Shown here piece by piece: positions 48,801 to 61,300 of a stretch of DNA of 64,000 nucleotides. This DNA comes from Tanytarsus gracilentus. Its lineage: Eukaryota; Arthropoda; Insecta; Diptera; Chironomidae. The position numbers and the translations under genes were made by a program. The stretch covers positions 3,968,001 to 4,032,000 of the forward strand of contig JAXRKN010000040.1 of the NCBI GenBank assembly GCA_038502055.1, read 5' to 3'. Position 1 is the stretch's first letter, and each line of letters opens with the position of its first letter. Under the pieces are notes generated by a model that did not search any database, was not told where the DNA came from, and saw only the letters and a list, made by a program, of their open reading frames with translations.

Positions 48801-51800
48801 TATTTTTGGATCAATAGGTTGCGTATATTTCTCCATAATATCCAACCTGAAATTCGATAGTTGACTAGTGTCAATTAAACAAATTGATCAATATCAACGT
48901 CACGTGTGAGTCGACATGAATTAATTTGCAAAAAATGACTGGATAGAGCAAAAAAAAATTTGATACTTTATTAAAAACGCAAGCTTAAATCATGTCGCAG
49001 TTCGGCGATGCCAAAAATCCTATAAAATTAGCGATTATTTTTTTGCGCCGTCAAATTCAATTCTTCTCAGATCTCGCAATATTCCCGCAGATTCAAAAGT
49101 AATATGTGAGAGTATTTATGAAGAAGAATCATAAACATGAGGATGAAGAAATAAACAGAGAAAAGTAATTCAAAGAGATGAGGTAATGAGGTTTTTGAAC
49201 TTTAAATACAGAATGGCAAAAAAGACGAGAAATGATGTTGAGCCATATAAAAACGTGTTCTTTTACATGAACATTTCTCTCATTCTGTTTCCACTCACTG
49301 ACTTGTTAGAAGCAATCTTATGTGACTGAATTATGAAGAAAATACCACACGCAAAAATAAAAGAGCAGAGGAGAAATGAGAGAACCGCAAAAAATGCAAT
49401 ATCGATTTCGTCCATCGACAATACGTGATTCTTCTAACGGAGTAAAATTATAATATTTATGGCTATATTTTATTGTAAAATGGACACAATTGATTTTATA
49501 TTTTTTTCGCCAAACTCACGAGGTGAAACTTGAAAATTTCTTCATCAGATTGTTTGCATTGAAAAATGAGAGAAAGAAAAACAACAAGATCGATATCAAT
49601 AAATGCAACTTTCACGCAAGTAAAGCACACACACATATGTCAGTAATACACCAGCAAAAGATTTTTCATTGTCACTCAAGGTTATTTTCCACATGATTAA
49701 ATTTATATGTTATTTCAGCGCGTGAATTATCGTACAATTGCAATCTGGCGGTGTAATGTTCAGGAAATGCGATCAACAACTTTCAAGGATTTATTTACTC
49801 TCCTCGAAACTTTCAAAATCAATTTTTCATCATCACTGTCGTTGCTGAAAAATCGTGAGCAAAATTTGATACAAAACCGCAAAAAAAAATATCATCTCGT
49901 TTATCACACAACAAAAAAAGCGAATTGCATGAAGTGGATGAAAATTGAATATCAAATTTCTCATCATCAAGGTGCCAATGCAATCTCATCTCATCCAACG
50001 CACGTGAGAATATATAACGCGACCTAGCATGTCCATTAGCGGAACGATCAGAGTCAATTATGAAGATCGTATCCCAAAAATGCGAAGTGAGTTTTATAAG
50101 GAGAATAAAAATAAATAACAATGAAATGAAAGTGAAAACATCTCAAGAACCGCAAACAAAAACATCCATAATGCCTTTTGAATCCAAAAATGGATTGTGC
50201 AGATTTTTCAGCAAACATGTTTAATCCATTTACAGCGAGAGTGAGCGAGAAAGAGAGAGATGGATTATGTGAATTGCAACAATTGCGCAATAACTCTCAT
50301 GATCAGCCTTCAATTAGACTTTCTTTAGCTCTAGCCGGCTAAATTATGACTTTATAAAGCTATAATGCCACACACATTCTCGCAATTGTTTTTTGCCGAT
50401 CATTTTAATGAAGTGAGTAAAGGTGAATTATTTTTTAAAAATGAACCTCATTAGCATGAGAGTATTAATGGGTCAATTTTTCATCTTTGTCTTCGCATGA
50501 AAGAAGATCACGAATTTTTTTATTTTAATAAATTACACTCTAATGTTCATCTTAAAGTGAAACGATTTCACTCGATATTTTTTTGCTTTGTAAAGAAAAC
50601 AGTTAGACAAAAAAATATTGAGAATATTTTTTTAAATTTTTTTCTGCTCTGGACGAATGCTTTATCTTCAATTATCGTAAATCTCACGCTCTCACATGCT
50701 CAAGTACCACAACTCAAAAATATTGTAGTAAACGTTTTGGCGTTACTATTTCATTAGAACTTCAACTCAATTGTTAAATTTTTATACAATAACTTATCCT
50801 CCTTTAGTGCAACAAAATCATTGTTTTAAAAATAGATTGAAAAATATTTAATCCTCGAACGACTTTCGATTTCGTATTAAAAATGTGTCATTCATCAATT
50901 TTGTTAATCGTGGATTTAAAATCTCTCAAGAATGAATGAGTAGAAAGCTAAAAATGGTGAAAGAGAAGAGATAAGTAGCGAGCCACAGAGGATTCATCGT
51001 GAACAAAAAGTTACATTTAATCAAAATGCGATTTATGATGAGCTTTGTTGCTTAAAAAATTCTTTAAACCTCTGTCCACAACATTATGAACTCAGCTCAT
51101 ACACTTCCATATAAAATAATGACGGAATTAGCTTTTAAAGTGAATAATTTTAAGTACCCCAAAAACTATGTGTTTTTTTCTATGACCTTTTCTCTAAAAT
51201 TTTGTATGAATGTCATAGACTTTCAGATACCAAATTCTTTGTTGTCATCTTCACTATTTATTTTCATAAATGATTTGCAGTAACAAGGCTAGGAAGTGCC
51301 TAAAAAATTGAAAACTTTGAGACCCCAATCGACTTTTAGTAGAACTGCTCTACGAATACCGGAATGTACAAGAATGTCTCAAGTCCCTTGAATTCCTATA
51401 GATGAAGAATGCATCTTTCAAGTTTTTATTACTTGGTTTGCCGCTTTTTGCCACTTTGGGAGAAAATCAAATCCAAAAGTACCCTATTTTCTCACTTTTT
51501 ACATACAAAAATGGAAAAAAATTACTCATAAAATTTAGAATCGTTGATAAAGCAATCTTTGAATCGATTTATTTAATTTAACTTTTTCTTCAGATTGAAA
51601 CCACTGTGCGAGCATTGAAAATCTTTTGAAAGTTGATCGAATGAGAATTTGAATAAACGAAGAGGCGGAGATTTCAAGGCCATATATATGAAAAAGAGAG
51701 AAAAACAAATTCAAAGATTAATTAAAAATTCAAAAAAAAATTATCATTCGCTAATGTGTTAAAATGCAGTATGCACACTAAAAGCTAAAAGTGTGTCTAT

Positions 51801-53577
51801 CGCACATTACAACTCATGTTTGTGGGAAGAAAATTATAAACTGCAAAATTATAAACTGCCAAAGACTTTCAATTTAAAGTACGTTGATTGATAATGGGAA
51901 AGTATAAACGATCGCTTGTTTGCTTTGATGACGAACCGCTTTAACGATCAATGGTATAATCGTGGAAGACCATATAAATATAAAAATAGACAATCTATTC
52001 CATAAATGTGCGATAATCACTTCCTCCCATCCCAAATTCGCTGTGCAAATGAGAGCGGGAGAAACACAATTGATTGTGATTACGAACAATGAAAATAAAA
52101 ATTGACCTTGAATTAAAATGAAATTTTAAACTTTTTCTCGCGTAAAATTGCAATTATCACATTTTTAATCGTGCTCAGTCAATTTAAGAAAAAAAAAGAA
52201 TTCAAAAGCTGTTAATTGATGAAATGTCACGTATTTTCGCTTGCTTCCTTGTCATGCATTCTGTCATCGTCAGCACCATTACGCAATATTTCACTATTGC
52301 AACTGGCATGACATGCATGCAATAGCAATTATGATCTATATCTTAGAAGAATTGTTGCATGTTAAACGAGCGATATTGCATGACTTCTTGTCTTTCTTCT
52401 TAGCCCGCGCACATCGAAATAGTGAAGAGATAGAGAAAGAGAGAAAATTGTTGTAATGACAGACAACTTTTAATGCAAATACAGAAGAGTCTTAATTTAT
52501 GAAAACCTTTAAAAATTTCAAACGAAAAAAATTTGACGTAGGAAAATATTTTTGAGAAATTTTTAATTTTTCGTTTGATGGTCCAATTTTTTTGGGTTGC
52601 ACTACCACACATGTGTTTATGTTCAAAAATAATTTCAGCAAGATTAGAGTATGAACACCGGGGCGGAAACATGCACAACAAAAGATGTGAAAATGTAGAT
52701 CATGTATCAAAGATATGTGAGCTATGTTGACTCGCATTTTTAATGCATTTAAAAGCTCAAAATTATGTTCACCCGCAACTTAAAGATTCACGAGTCAAAT
52801 GAAAAAGTTATTTAATAATTTTCTTTTCGCAATCGCTTATTCTTGATCACAAGTGATTGAAGCTTACTTTGTATGTTTGGAATGGATGATGCGAATATAT
52901 CATTAATATTTACTTTTCTCATCATCACTTACTGTTGCTGAATAAAAATGTTGTTTGCATTTTACGATGAGCAAATCCATTTATTTCAATTTGTTGTAAG
53001 TCAATTATAGAGTAAGAGTTGAGGCTTTGGGCGGCATTTAATTTCTTTAATTACGAAACTCTCTTTTTTAGTTTTATTTGGATAGAATACAAAATCTTCG
53101 AATCATGAGAGGTACTTAGGAAGGGTCATTTAAAAATGATTTCGTGACAGTAAGCTTAAAAATGATTTCGCATTAATTATTTTTAAAAATTAACGAATAA
53201 AGGTCATGTGCGTAGAAAAAGCATACTTCACACTCGAGTGAATTTCCAGCATGAAACTGCATCTTTTCCTTACTTCCTATAATTAGCCTATAAATTGTAT
53301 GTACATATGTGCAAGATCAATGCATATAAATTAATTGCACACCGTTCGTATCTCTAAGCACTATTTAATTAAATTATCAGCAAAGTTATCATTAAAAGAT
53401 TTACAATTTCTATGTCTCGAATGTTATTTATTATTCAACCAACTACACACACTCCAATCAATTCATTCAGTCAAAGTCTCGCGATTTTTCTTTCTGTTGT
53501 TAAAATCTCGAAATTAATAGCTATAATTTAAAGAGATCGGAAAGCGAAAGTAAATATAGTAAAATAATGCCAACAAT
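45807..53577. other. Large gene-free region between OR and hyaluronidase
   Basis: About 7.8 kb with no supported complete gene. One gene-like fragment at 46113-46400 is listed separately. Elsewhere only short, AT-biased open frames occur. No tRNA or recognisable microRNA precursor was noticed by eye. Confidence 0.5.
46113..46380 (-). pseudogene. Possible gene fragment of unknown family, with one frameshift
   Basis: On the minus strand the frame from about 46372 reads LERVAAESEEEIVLNVE, then a TGA; shifting by one base continues with KLHNFELKGKDVEVPVTTH and on to a stop at 46113. The composition (acidic, balanced, non-AT-biased residues such as VEVPVTTHICNDM) is unlike the chance frames around it. 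No family is recognised and no splice sites support an active gene. It may be a remnant of a decayed gene or transposon. Confidence 0.3.
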
Positions 53578-54766
53578 TTAACGTAATCTACGAAAATCTT
53601 TAATGATGTTTACGAAATCGCGCTCCATGTACTCCTTAAACTCTCGACACTTGGCTTCGTTTTTAAATTGCGATGAGCTCCCCCAAAGGATGACACCGGT
53701 ACCGCCTTCTGCTTTTATCGCCTTGAGAATATTCATCATGTCGATCTGTGAGAAAATAAATAAATTTACGCCCACAACTAATTGACTATACTCAACACTT
53801 TTCATAAACTCATTTGTGTCCGTGTATTGATACCGTATGAATGGCAATTTTTCGATACTGTTAGCATCACCAATGAGTCTTGAGACCCGGTTTGTTTCGT
53901 ACATTTTACCACTTACGAATTTCTTCAGCACTTTCTCGTCCGTTTGGTTTCGGGTAATGTAGATTGATGGATAAATTGTGTTGCCGTACATATAGAGTAA
54001 TTTATTATTTTCATTCTCTACCTGATCGGGACATCTTTCCAATTTATCGAATATTCGATAGCGATTGAAGCAGTGGGGAAAACCATAGAAGCCAATTTTT
54101 GCGTTCGGCCTCAGCTTCCGTGCTCTCAATATCGTACGATTTATGAAATTCATGGCCGAGTTTTCGAATTTAGTTTTTGCTTGCACTTCAATCTGATCGC
54201 GCGTCCAAGACGGATGCTTTTTGTTCACTTGCAAAAGAGTTAGATCCCTGTAAATTTTAAGATCACCGAAATTTTGTCGAAACGTTGGTCGCCAACATTC
54301 AAAATCAATCACGGCCAGACCATCAAATGTCTTATTGGGAATTAGTCTGTCGATGTCAATCTCAAATTGTCTCAAATGTAAGTCGAGACTGCCATTTTGG
54401 GGCAAGCCGCCGTTTTGATATTGAAGCTTTCCATATTCGTCGACCTCAATTTTGGGCCATAATCCCGGGTCATACATAATGACCACCTTATCACCCCTAC
54501 AATTAAACTCATAATTAAAATTGCCACTATAAAAAGCACTTCTCACCTAACACTATCATTGGTGTTTTGAATTATTCCATTTGTCATGGCGAGATTAGAA
54601 AAGTCAACTTGAAATTTGCGACAAGAACTTGTTGGTATGCCCCAATATACTTTGAAGTTGCTAAGAATTTTATCAGATCACATGGCAAATGGCCTTCATA
54701 TCATTAAACTCACTTCTGTGCTTGTCCGAAGAAAAAGTTGTAGAGCAGGAGCAATAGAAAAGGCAT
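53578..54766 (-). CDS. Secreted hyaluronidase, glycoside hydrolase family 56
   Basis: Exons 54714-54766, 54547-54660 and 53578-54496 encode about 361 residues. Exon 1 is a signal peptide (MPFLLLLLYNFFFGQAQ). The mature start FKVYWGIPTSSC is typical of GH56. The catalytic pair lies in AVIDFECWRP (Asp about 120, Glu about 122), and GFYGFPHCFNRY, LYMYGNTIYPSIYI and GVILWGSSSQ are further conserved blocks of the barrel. N-glycosylation sequons occur (for example NKT, NRT). The enzyme cleaves hyaluronan or chondroitin outside the cell. Relatives are salivary or venom proteins in blood-feeding flies and Hymenoptera; many flies including Drosophila lack one. Its role in this insect cannot be told from sequence. 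The 50-bp second intron contains an ATG but is clearly spliced by phase. Confidence 0.92.
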
Positions 54767-55058
54767 TTTTATAATTTGTGCGCGATCTTAATTAATTAAC
54801 AACAGCAATAAACAATTTTCGCAACCTTACTGGTTTAAAAACAGCTTCACATTTAACGTTTTATAGTCAAATTAAGAACTGATAATTAATAATAAATTTG
54901 CATACTGAATTCACCATGCTGGCGCTCACAATCGACCCAGATATGATTTTTTTCGCAATCGGTGGTTTGTACATTAAGTTGCATCGCTGCAAGTGACGTT
55001 AACGAGTTTTTAAATATATTTCAATTATCAATTTTGAATTCAGTAAGCTACAAAAAAA
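54767..55058. promoter_or_regulatory. Divergent promoter of hyaluronidase and the 55059 gene
   Basis: Some 290 bp between start codons pointing away from each other. No clear TATA box or other motif was assigned. Confidence 0.5.
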
Positions 55059-56646
55059 ATGAAAATTTACGATTTAACTAAACTTATTTTGAAAATTAAT
55101 GAGCTGAAATCCTGTTGCGGATACAATCTTGGCACTAATTCACGCGTAGGCCATGTCAATATTAAAGAAGCATTAAAAGTATTTTAAAGTTTCTCTCTTT
55201 TAAAATTAATTTACTAAAATTCCCTTTTCACAGTGCCTCAAGAAAATTTCGCGACATTCGAATGAAGAAATGTTTTTAACACACGTGGATCTTGTCAATA
55301 CCAAAGACCTGATTTATTGCTGCTTAATTCTCATAAAACATTCCGTTTTGAATTGCAAACTCGATTTCAACAAGAAATTCTCCAAGCAGGCAATTATAAA
55401 AGTCCAAACTTCATTCTGCCTACTGCTGTTTATGTTCCCAAATGAAAGAACTCCGGAGATCGTTGGCATCGCCATGGACTTCATGGCCGGAGAAAATCTT
55501 TGGAGCTGCGAGGCGGTTTCTATTGAAATTTTTCAATGTTTGCTCTCGTCGTGCGAATGTGCTGAAGCTATTTTTCATAAAATATTGGACCGAGTCGATG
55601 CAAACATCGTTGAGAATCAAATCGAGGAGGCGCAATGTTGCGTGAGAATTTTGTACTCGATAATTAATATTAATTTCAAAGAACTGCCAAGCAAAGCACT
55701 GATGCGCTTGATTTCCTTCTATCATGTGAGCGTTGAAGTGGAAAAGATGAAAAATGGACATTACCCACTTAGAATTGGTTTAAAAGTGGCACTAATGAGA
55801 CTTTTTCGTATTGTGAGGGCTGAAGAACTAAACGAATTACTTCCCGAAATTTTAGAAATCACACGCGCCATGCAATGTAATTATTACCTCAAAGAATTTG
55901 GATTTACAATGCAACAGGGAATTTCTGAGCTATCGGCCAATGCCATTTCTCAAAATTTAAAACCAGAAGTCATTGATCAACTTCTATTGATGGTGACCTC
56001 TGAATGTGCGATTGAATGTAACATCGCATGCAATTTCCTCACGAGTCTCATTGATCACTATCGAAACTCTAATTTTTTTCAACTTCCGATGATATTTTTC
56101 CTCGAAACAAATTACAATTTCAAAAAGGGCAGCGAAAGCGATCAAGCAATTGCGATAGTCAACAAGTTTGCCAAAAATATCGAAAACTCAATTGTTAGAA
56201 CAATTAAACTTCATGGAAATAATTATGAAATTTTATTATCGGTTTATAAATTAATGTGCGTAACAATTGTAAGCCTACCGACCGGCACCATCCACATTAT
56301 GATAATGCAAATTCTCCTTAAAATTCAAAGATTTGCAATTGAGGAGAGAGAAAAATTTGGACAAGACAAGATGAATTGTATTCATGCCTTGATAATATCA
56401 GTCATGACCTTAATCTGCTACATTACACGTGCGAATGCTTTATCAAAATACATTCACGATATCGTGGGCTTTCGTTTCGACAAAAAAACAAACTTGAATC
56501 CTCCAATAACGAAGAGAAAAGGAGTTGAAACTGATACCAAGATAAAGCCTGAATTGTTGCTCGATAAATGGGAGCTCCGCTACTGTCTTTGGAAGTATTA
56601 TAAATTTGGTGACATTTTAGATGAAAATCAGTTTTTAAAAGGCTAA
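55059..56646 (+). CDS. Uncharacterised all-helical (possibly HEAT/ARM-like) protein
   Basis: Exons 55059-55178 and 55234-56646, joined in phase 0 (EALK then CLKKIS), encode 510 residues starting MKIYDLTKLIL. The sequence is a series of amphipathic helices with regularly spaced Leu/Ile and Cys, as in HEAT or armadillo solenoids; no single repeat is clear enough to name. The C-terminus is basic then aromatic (LLDKWELRYCLWKYYKFGDI). There is no signal peptide, enzyme motif or convincing membrane span. I do not recognise the family. It starts divergently from the hyaluronidase gene and ends 50 bp from the stop of the convergent gene at 56697. The long open frame and the clean intron make it a real gene. 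Confidence 0.8.
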
Positions 56647-56696
56647 AATTTATTGTGCAAGTTTGAAATAAAATTTTTCAATGTGACTTTAAAAAA

Positions 56697-57539
56697 TTAA
56701 TCATCTCTAGATTTTGATTTCTGCACTAAACGTCTTAAAATTTTTCTTGATGGCGACACGATAGCACTTTCATTTTCAGTTGTTTCTTTGTTCTCTTCAT
56801 CTGACGAACGAATATTGAGTGCGGTTTTATTTTCAGGTTTTTGAATTGTTGTTGATGGCTCGGAATCGATTGATAATTTTTCGTGAGATCTTCGTGGTGA
56901 AATGTCATTTTCTTCTTTTGTATTATTTTTATTGTCTGCATCTTGCTTCTTGGTTGTGTTGTATTGAGTTAAATTTTTACTTGAAAGTTCAGAGGCAAAA
57001 CTTTGTGAACTCATTGCTTGGCTATCATTCAACTCATTTCCTTTTTTTAATTTTGCTTCTTCGTTTTCTTTATTTTTTGATGACTTGCTTGATTCAGAAT
57101 TTATTGAAAATTTTTTCTTTTGTATCTTTGAAGGTTCTGAATAAGTTTTCGATTCAAACGAACTTTCTGATAAAAATTCTTGAGATTTTCTTGGTTTATG
57201 GCTGTGATGTTTGTTATCAGAATTTTTATAAAATGAATGTTGAACTTCTTTGCTTTGTAAACTGACGGTTGATTCGGGAGGTTGTAAATAGCCAGACATC
57301 AAATATTCAGGATAAATTTCACGTGCATTGTTACCCAATTTTGGTCTTTTTGTCACTCCTTCCTGACCATCGTCGAAAAAGTTTTCAATTACAAAATTTT
57401 CACTTTCATGGGATGAAATTAAAATATAGGACGGTCCTCCCCAACCAGGAATAGAATTTCCTCCACCAAAAGCTAGTTTAAAAACACTATAAACAATCAA
57501 TAATCGCCACATTGTAACTAACAAATATTTCACTGCCAA
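56697..57539 (-). CDS. Secreted low-complexity Ser/Lys/Glu-rich protein
   Basis: A single exon of 280 codons from the first Met; a second Met at codon 10 (MWRLLIVYSVFKLAFGGG) gives a cleaner signal peptide and may be the true start. After the leader comes a short Gly/Pro segment (GNSIPGWGGPSYI), then a long Ser-, Lys-, Glu- and Asn-rich, disordered region with many possible phosphorylation and N-glycosylation sites, ending in a basic tail (RKILRRLVQKSKSRDD). There are no cysteines in the mature part and no known domain. Proteins like this occur among silk, saliva and cuticle components, but nothing here decides between them. It could be lineage-specific. Confidence 0.7.
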   Translation of the reverse strand: MAVKYLLVTMWRLLIVYSVFKLAFGGGNSIPGWGGPSYILISSHESENFVIENFFDDGQEGVTKRPKLGNNAREIYPEYLMSGYLQPPESTVSLQSKEVQHSFYKNSDNKHHSHKPRKSQEFLSESSFESKTYSEPSKIQKKKFSINSESSKSSKNKENEEAKLKKGNELNDSQAMSSQSFASELSSKNLTQYNTTKKQDADNKNNTKEENDISPRRSHEKLSIDSEPSTTIQKPENKTALNIRSSDEENKETTENESAIVSPSRKILRRLVQKSKSRDD

Positions 57540-58317
57540 TGCCCGTATATATATTGATTAAAGAGGAAGTCAAAGTTCTCACGATTTTATTTATTTAATG
57601 AAAATACTTAAAACACACAAAACAATTTAATGCAATAAATCGTGCGCCTCTTATCATCATGACAGATAGCTAAATTCACACTTTAAAATTGCTATATTAA
57701 TTAAGAAATTTTCATCACCCAACCAAATTGCAGAGAAAATCAGCAAAGTAGCTTTTCAGCGAAAGCACTTAAAATTAGATTCGGAGAAGAAAATTCATAG
57801 TAATATACACTAATCTCAGTTCATGTGTGAGTAGGAGAGAAATTTCGGTTTTTCCTCGATGACGTGGCATGTGTATGTGGTGTATACAATTTTGCGCATA
57901 TTTTCATCAACCTACACTCACGTACACGTCGAAAAGTTTATTACACTCATCTTTACGATCACTTACGATCGGCATTCTCTATACTCTCACCGAGCTATTC
58001 GCCGCACTGAAATGAACATTAGAGAAGAAAACATTCTAATTAATTATTCATTCAATTAGGCCATTAAGAGCAGCAGTGATTGTCATTCAGCTAAAGTGCA
58101 TCGACTTAATTTGTGTCGTTCAATATAAATTATCATATTTGTTGAAAAAATAGTCGCGAAATTATTATTTTGGCAGACTTCAAGTTGTTTTTAAACCGAG
58201 AGTGATTGAAATTTATTAAATATTTGCAGTTTCTTTCATCGAGAGTTGCATAAATTAATTTTTGAACGAGAAAAAATATTTCGAGGAAGAATTTTGTAAC
58301 GTGACCTCTCAAATAAA
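57540..58317. promoter_or_regulatory. Divergent intergenic region before the PDZ gene
   Basis: About 780 bp between two genes pointing away from each other. It should hold the 5' UTR of the PDZ gene and both promoters. A TATATATAT stretch at about 57546-57554 lies directly upstream of the secreted-protein start and could act as its TATA region. Confidence 0.5.
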
Positions 58318-61300
58318 ATGCATCGTGTTCAATTTTCAATCGAAAAGCAGCCACCAGTGACAATTGGCAGCTCAGAAAATGTGGAATTATTTCATGGAAT
58401 TGGAAATAAACTTGGCTTCAATATCACGGGAGGATCTGACTTCAATATGCCAATCACCATTTTTCATGTAAGTCACATCGACCTAGTGCAGCGACAATTT
58501 TTTCTTCCTCTTCACTATTCACGACAGTCGAAAATGTCATTAGGAATTTAAGTGTGTGTTTTGAGGCGTGAGAGAAAATGAGTGAAAATTTAAGTGAAAG
58601 AAAATGTTCGTGAGAGGAAAAAAGTCGAGAGATTTTGTTGATTTCTGTTTTTCGTCAATCATATGTTGATAAACATGTATCGTGAAAACTTTGCGATTTT
58701 CTCAGATTTTTATTTCTGAAAAAAATAAATTTGAATGAAAAGAAAAAATAATTTGGGGTTAGGACATTTTGCCCCTGTGACATTTTGCCCTCACCCAAAA
58801 TCCGTGGGCAAGGGCAAAAAAAAAATAGGGTCAATTTGTCCGGGGCAATTTGCCCACAGATTTGACCATGCCCACATATTTTGCCAAGTTTGCCCCCCAT
58901 AGCCCCTGGACCACTTGACCCTATTTTTTGCCCACAGACAATTTGCCCATAAATTATTTAATTGTTTTAATATTTTTTCAAATTTTTTATACTAATTTTT
59001 TACACTAATTTCACTATGATATACTTAAATAGAAATAAGCGATTTTTAATTTTGCACCTATTGGCACTTCTTGAGTATCCATACTCAAAAATTTTTAACT
59101 GAAAGTGATAAAACACCGAATTGCTTCTTCTAAATCCCAAATAAAATTTATAAAACTATTAAATGAGAGTAAGTTTTGAAATTAAATTCTTTTGAGGATA
59201 TTAAGCACTTCTTGCAAATAAAAAAATTTATAATTTTTTGAAAAATTGTCAATGTTCTTCATCTACAACATGCAAACAAGTCAGATTTTTATCTTAAAAG
59301 AATCAAAAGTTATGGCAAAATCAAAAATACCTCTCTGGAATCTTCGAAATTTTTCAGAAATTTTAAGACTTACTTTTTCAGGTTTGAGAGCAGACTGCTC
59401 TAACTATGAATGCTGGATAGTACATGTGATATATCAAAATTTCTATTAAGAAAAAATACAACCTGATTTTTGTTAATGTAAAAACCACTAGAAAAACCCA
59501 AAAAATAGGCAAAAAGTAAATCTTTAAAATTTTCCGTATTGGCTCGATAAAAACTTTAAATTATTTTAATTAAGTTTATATTTTGACAAAAAAAAATTAT
59601 TCATGGGCAATTTGTCCATGGGCAAAAAATATAGGGTCAATTTGTCCGGGGCAATTTGCCCACAGATTTGACCATGCCCACATATTTTGCAAATTTTGCC
59701 CTCATTTGACCATGGACAAATTGACCCTATATTTTTTTTGCCCTTGCCCACAGATTTTGGGTGTGGGCAAAATGTCACAGGGGCAAAATGTCACAGAGTC
59801 AAATAATTTACAAGGCATGAAAACTTTGAAGAAAAAATATTTTTAAAATTTAGCAATGATGAAACATTTATTTTTGAAAATATTTGAAGTTATTCTAAAA
59901 ATATCTTCTTTTAAAAGCTTTTAATATTTTTCAATAGCGGAAGTGTCGACCACGAATATTTTTATATCAAACTATCATCAAAATGAAATCCAAAAATACA
60001 TCAAAACGTAAACATGTGCTGAATATTTTTCTATCGCGATGAATGAGTGATGCCAAAAAAGTCAGCAATAGAAGTCGCGATTTTTTTCGAGATTTTTTTT
60101 TATGACAAGAGTCTGTAAATAAAAGCATCGATCATCCTCTCAAACTCGCAATTATTTTTCCCTCTCTTTCACATTGCCATGATCGTCACAAACTTTTCTT
60201 TCCTCCCGGCAAATTTGCTCAATTTTCTCTCACATTTTCTTCTTTGTTTCTTTGTCTTTTTTCTTTCCCTACTAAACAAGTGAAAATTTATTTTTCATAT
60301 AATTTTTGTGTAGAAAATCAGTCGCATTTCTATATTTCGTTGAACAAAAACCTTTCGCGTAGTTTTCAAGAATTTTTCCTCTTACCTTTTTGTTAATTTA
60401 TTGAGCTCATAATGAGTGCATTTTATAAGAAACCTCCAGCGAATCAAAAAAATTCCAATTATGAGTGGCCTCCAAAGAGAATTGAACGAACTGTTAAAGT
60501 ATCGCGACAAGAACCGCCTCCAGCTACCGAGGAGGAAAGCTTTAAAACCATTAAAATTTGAATATTTTTTTGTGTGGGAAAAAGTAATGAATGAAAATTC
60601 AATGTTCACACAGGTGAAGGAAGGAAGTCGTGCTGAAAATGCTGGATTAAAACTCGGAGACTCCATCGTAGCCATCAACAATGTTGACACCAGCAACATG
60701 ACATTGCAGGAAGCAAACAATGTCCTTGAACAGGCGGCCCAACAAGACGTTAAATTGGGAGTCGTCAAGTGAGTGAGAAAAGAAAAACTTTTCATTTTCT
60801 TTTAGATAAAATTTTCTAATTTAATCTCATCGTCGCTGTTGAAAAATTTAAAGAGAAACAAACTTTTTATTTGGGTTCAATTTTAAAGTGACGCAAGAGA
60901 TGCTAAAAGATTAATTTTTAATACATTAATAATTTTATTGCGCTAAAATATTTTTCCAGACATATTTAAATGTTTATTGAAATTAAATAAGACAGTGCAA
61001 AAAAGTCTGTTGATCTGGCATAATAAAATTTAATTGCATTTTTCAGATGCCCCCTTGACGTCATTTACAATTAACCTCTTGGTTTACGTTTTGATCTCGC
61101 TTTCAATATCTCACTATTTCTACTTCTATTTATAAATCCAATTTTCTTCTTGTTTTATTTCTCTCTCAATTGGACAATGCCACTTGTTTCGCTTTCCGTG
61201 TGAAAAAAAACCATACAAAAAAGCTTTTGTTTTTCTCTCATTGATTTTCTTTCTCTCGTTCTTTTCATAAAACAGATTCGATGAGGTTGACGAAGCAGTT

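Noticed and set aside
53750..53775. Possible extra intron in the hyaluronidase gene (GTAAATTT...TTCTCACAG)
   Set aside because: It would be about 24 bp, far below a workable intron size, and the read-through residues fit the family pattern before VILWGSSS.
58655..59846. Cys/Pro-rich open frames in the GGGCAATTTGCCC blocks
   Set aside because: They are translations of the inverted-repeat ends of the Mutator-like element and occur on both strands because the sequence is palindromic.
60382..60795. 137-codon minus-strand frame
   Set aside because: Antisense of the PDZ exon and its upstream flank; the PDZ sense frame is clearly the coding one.
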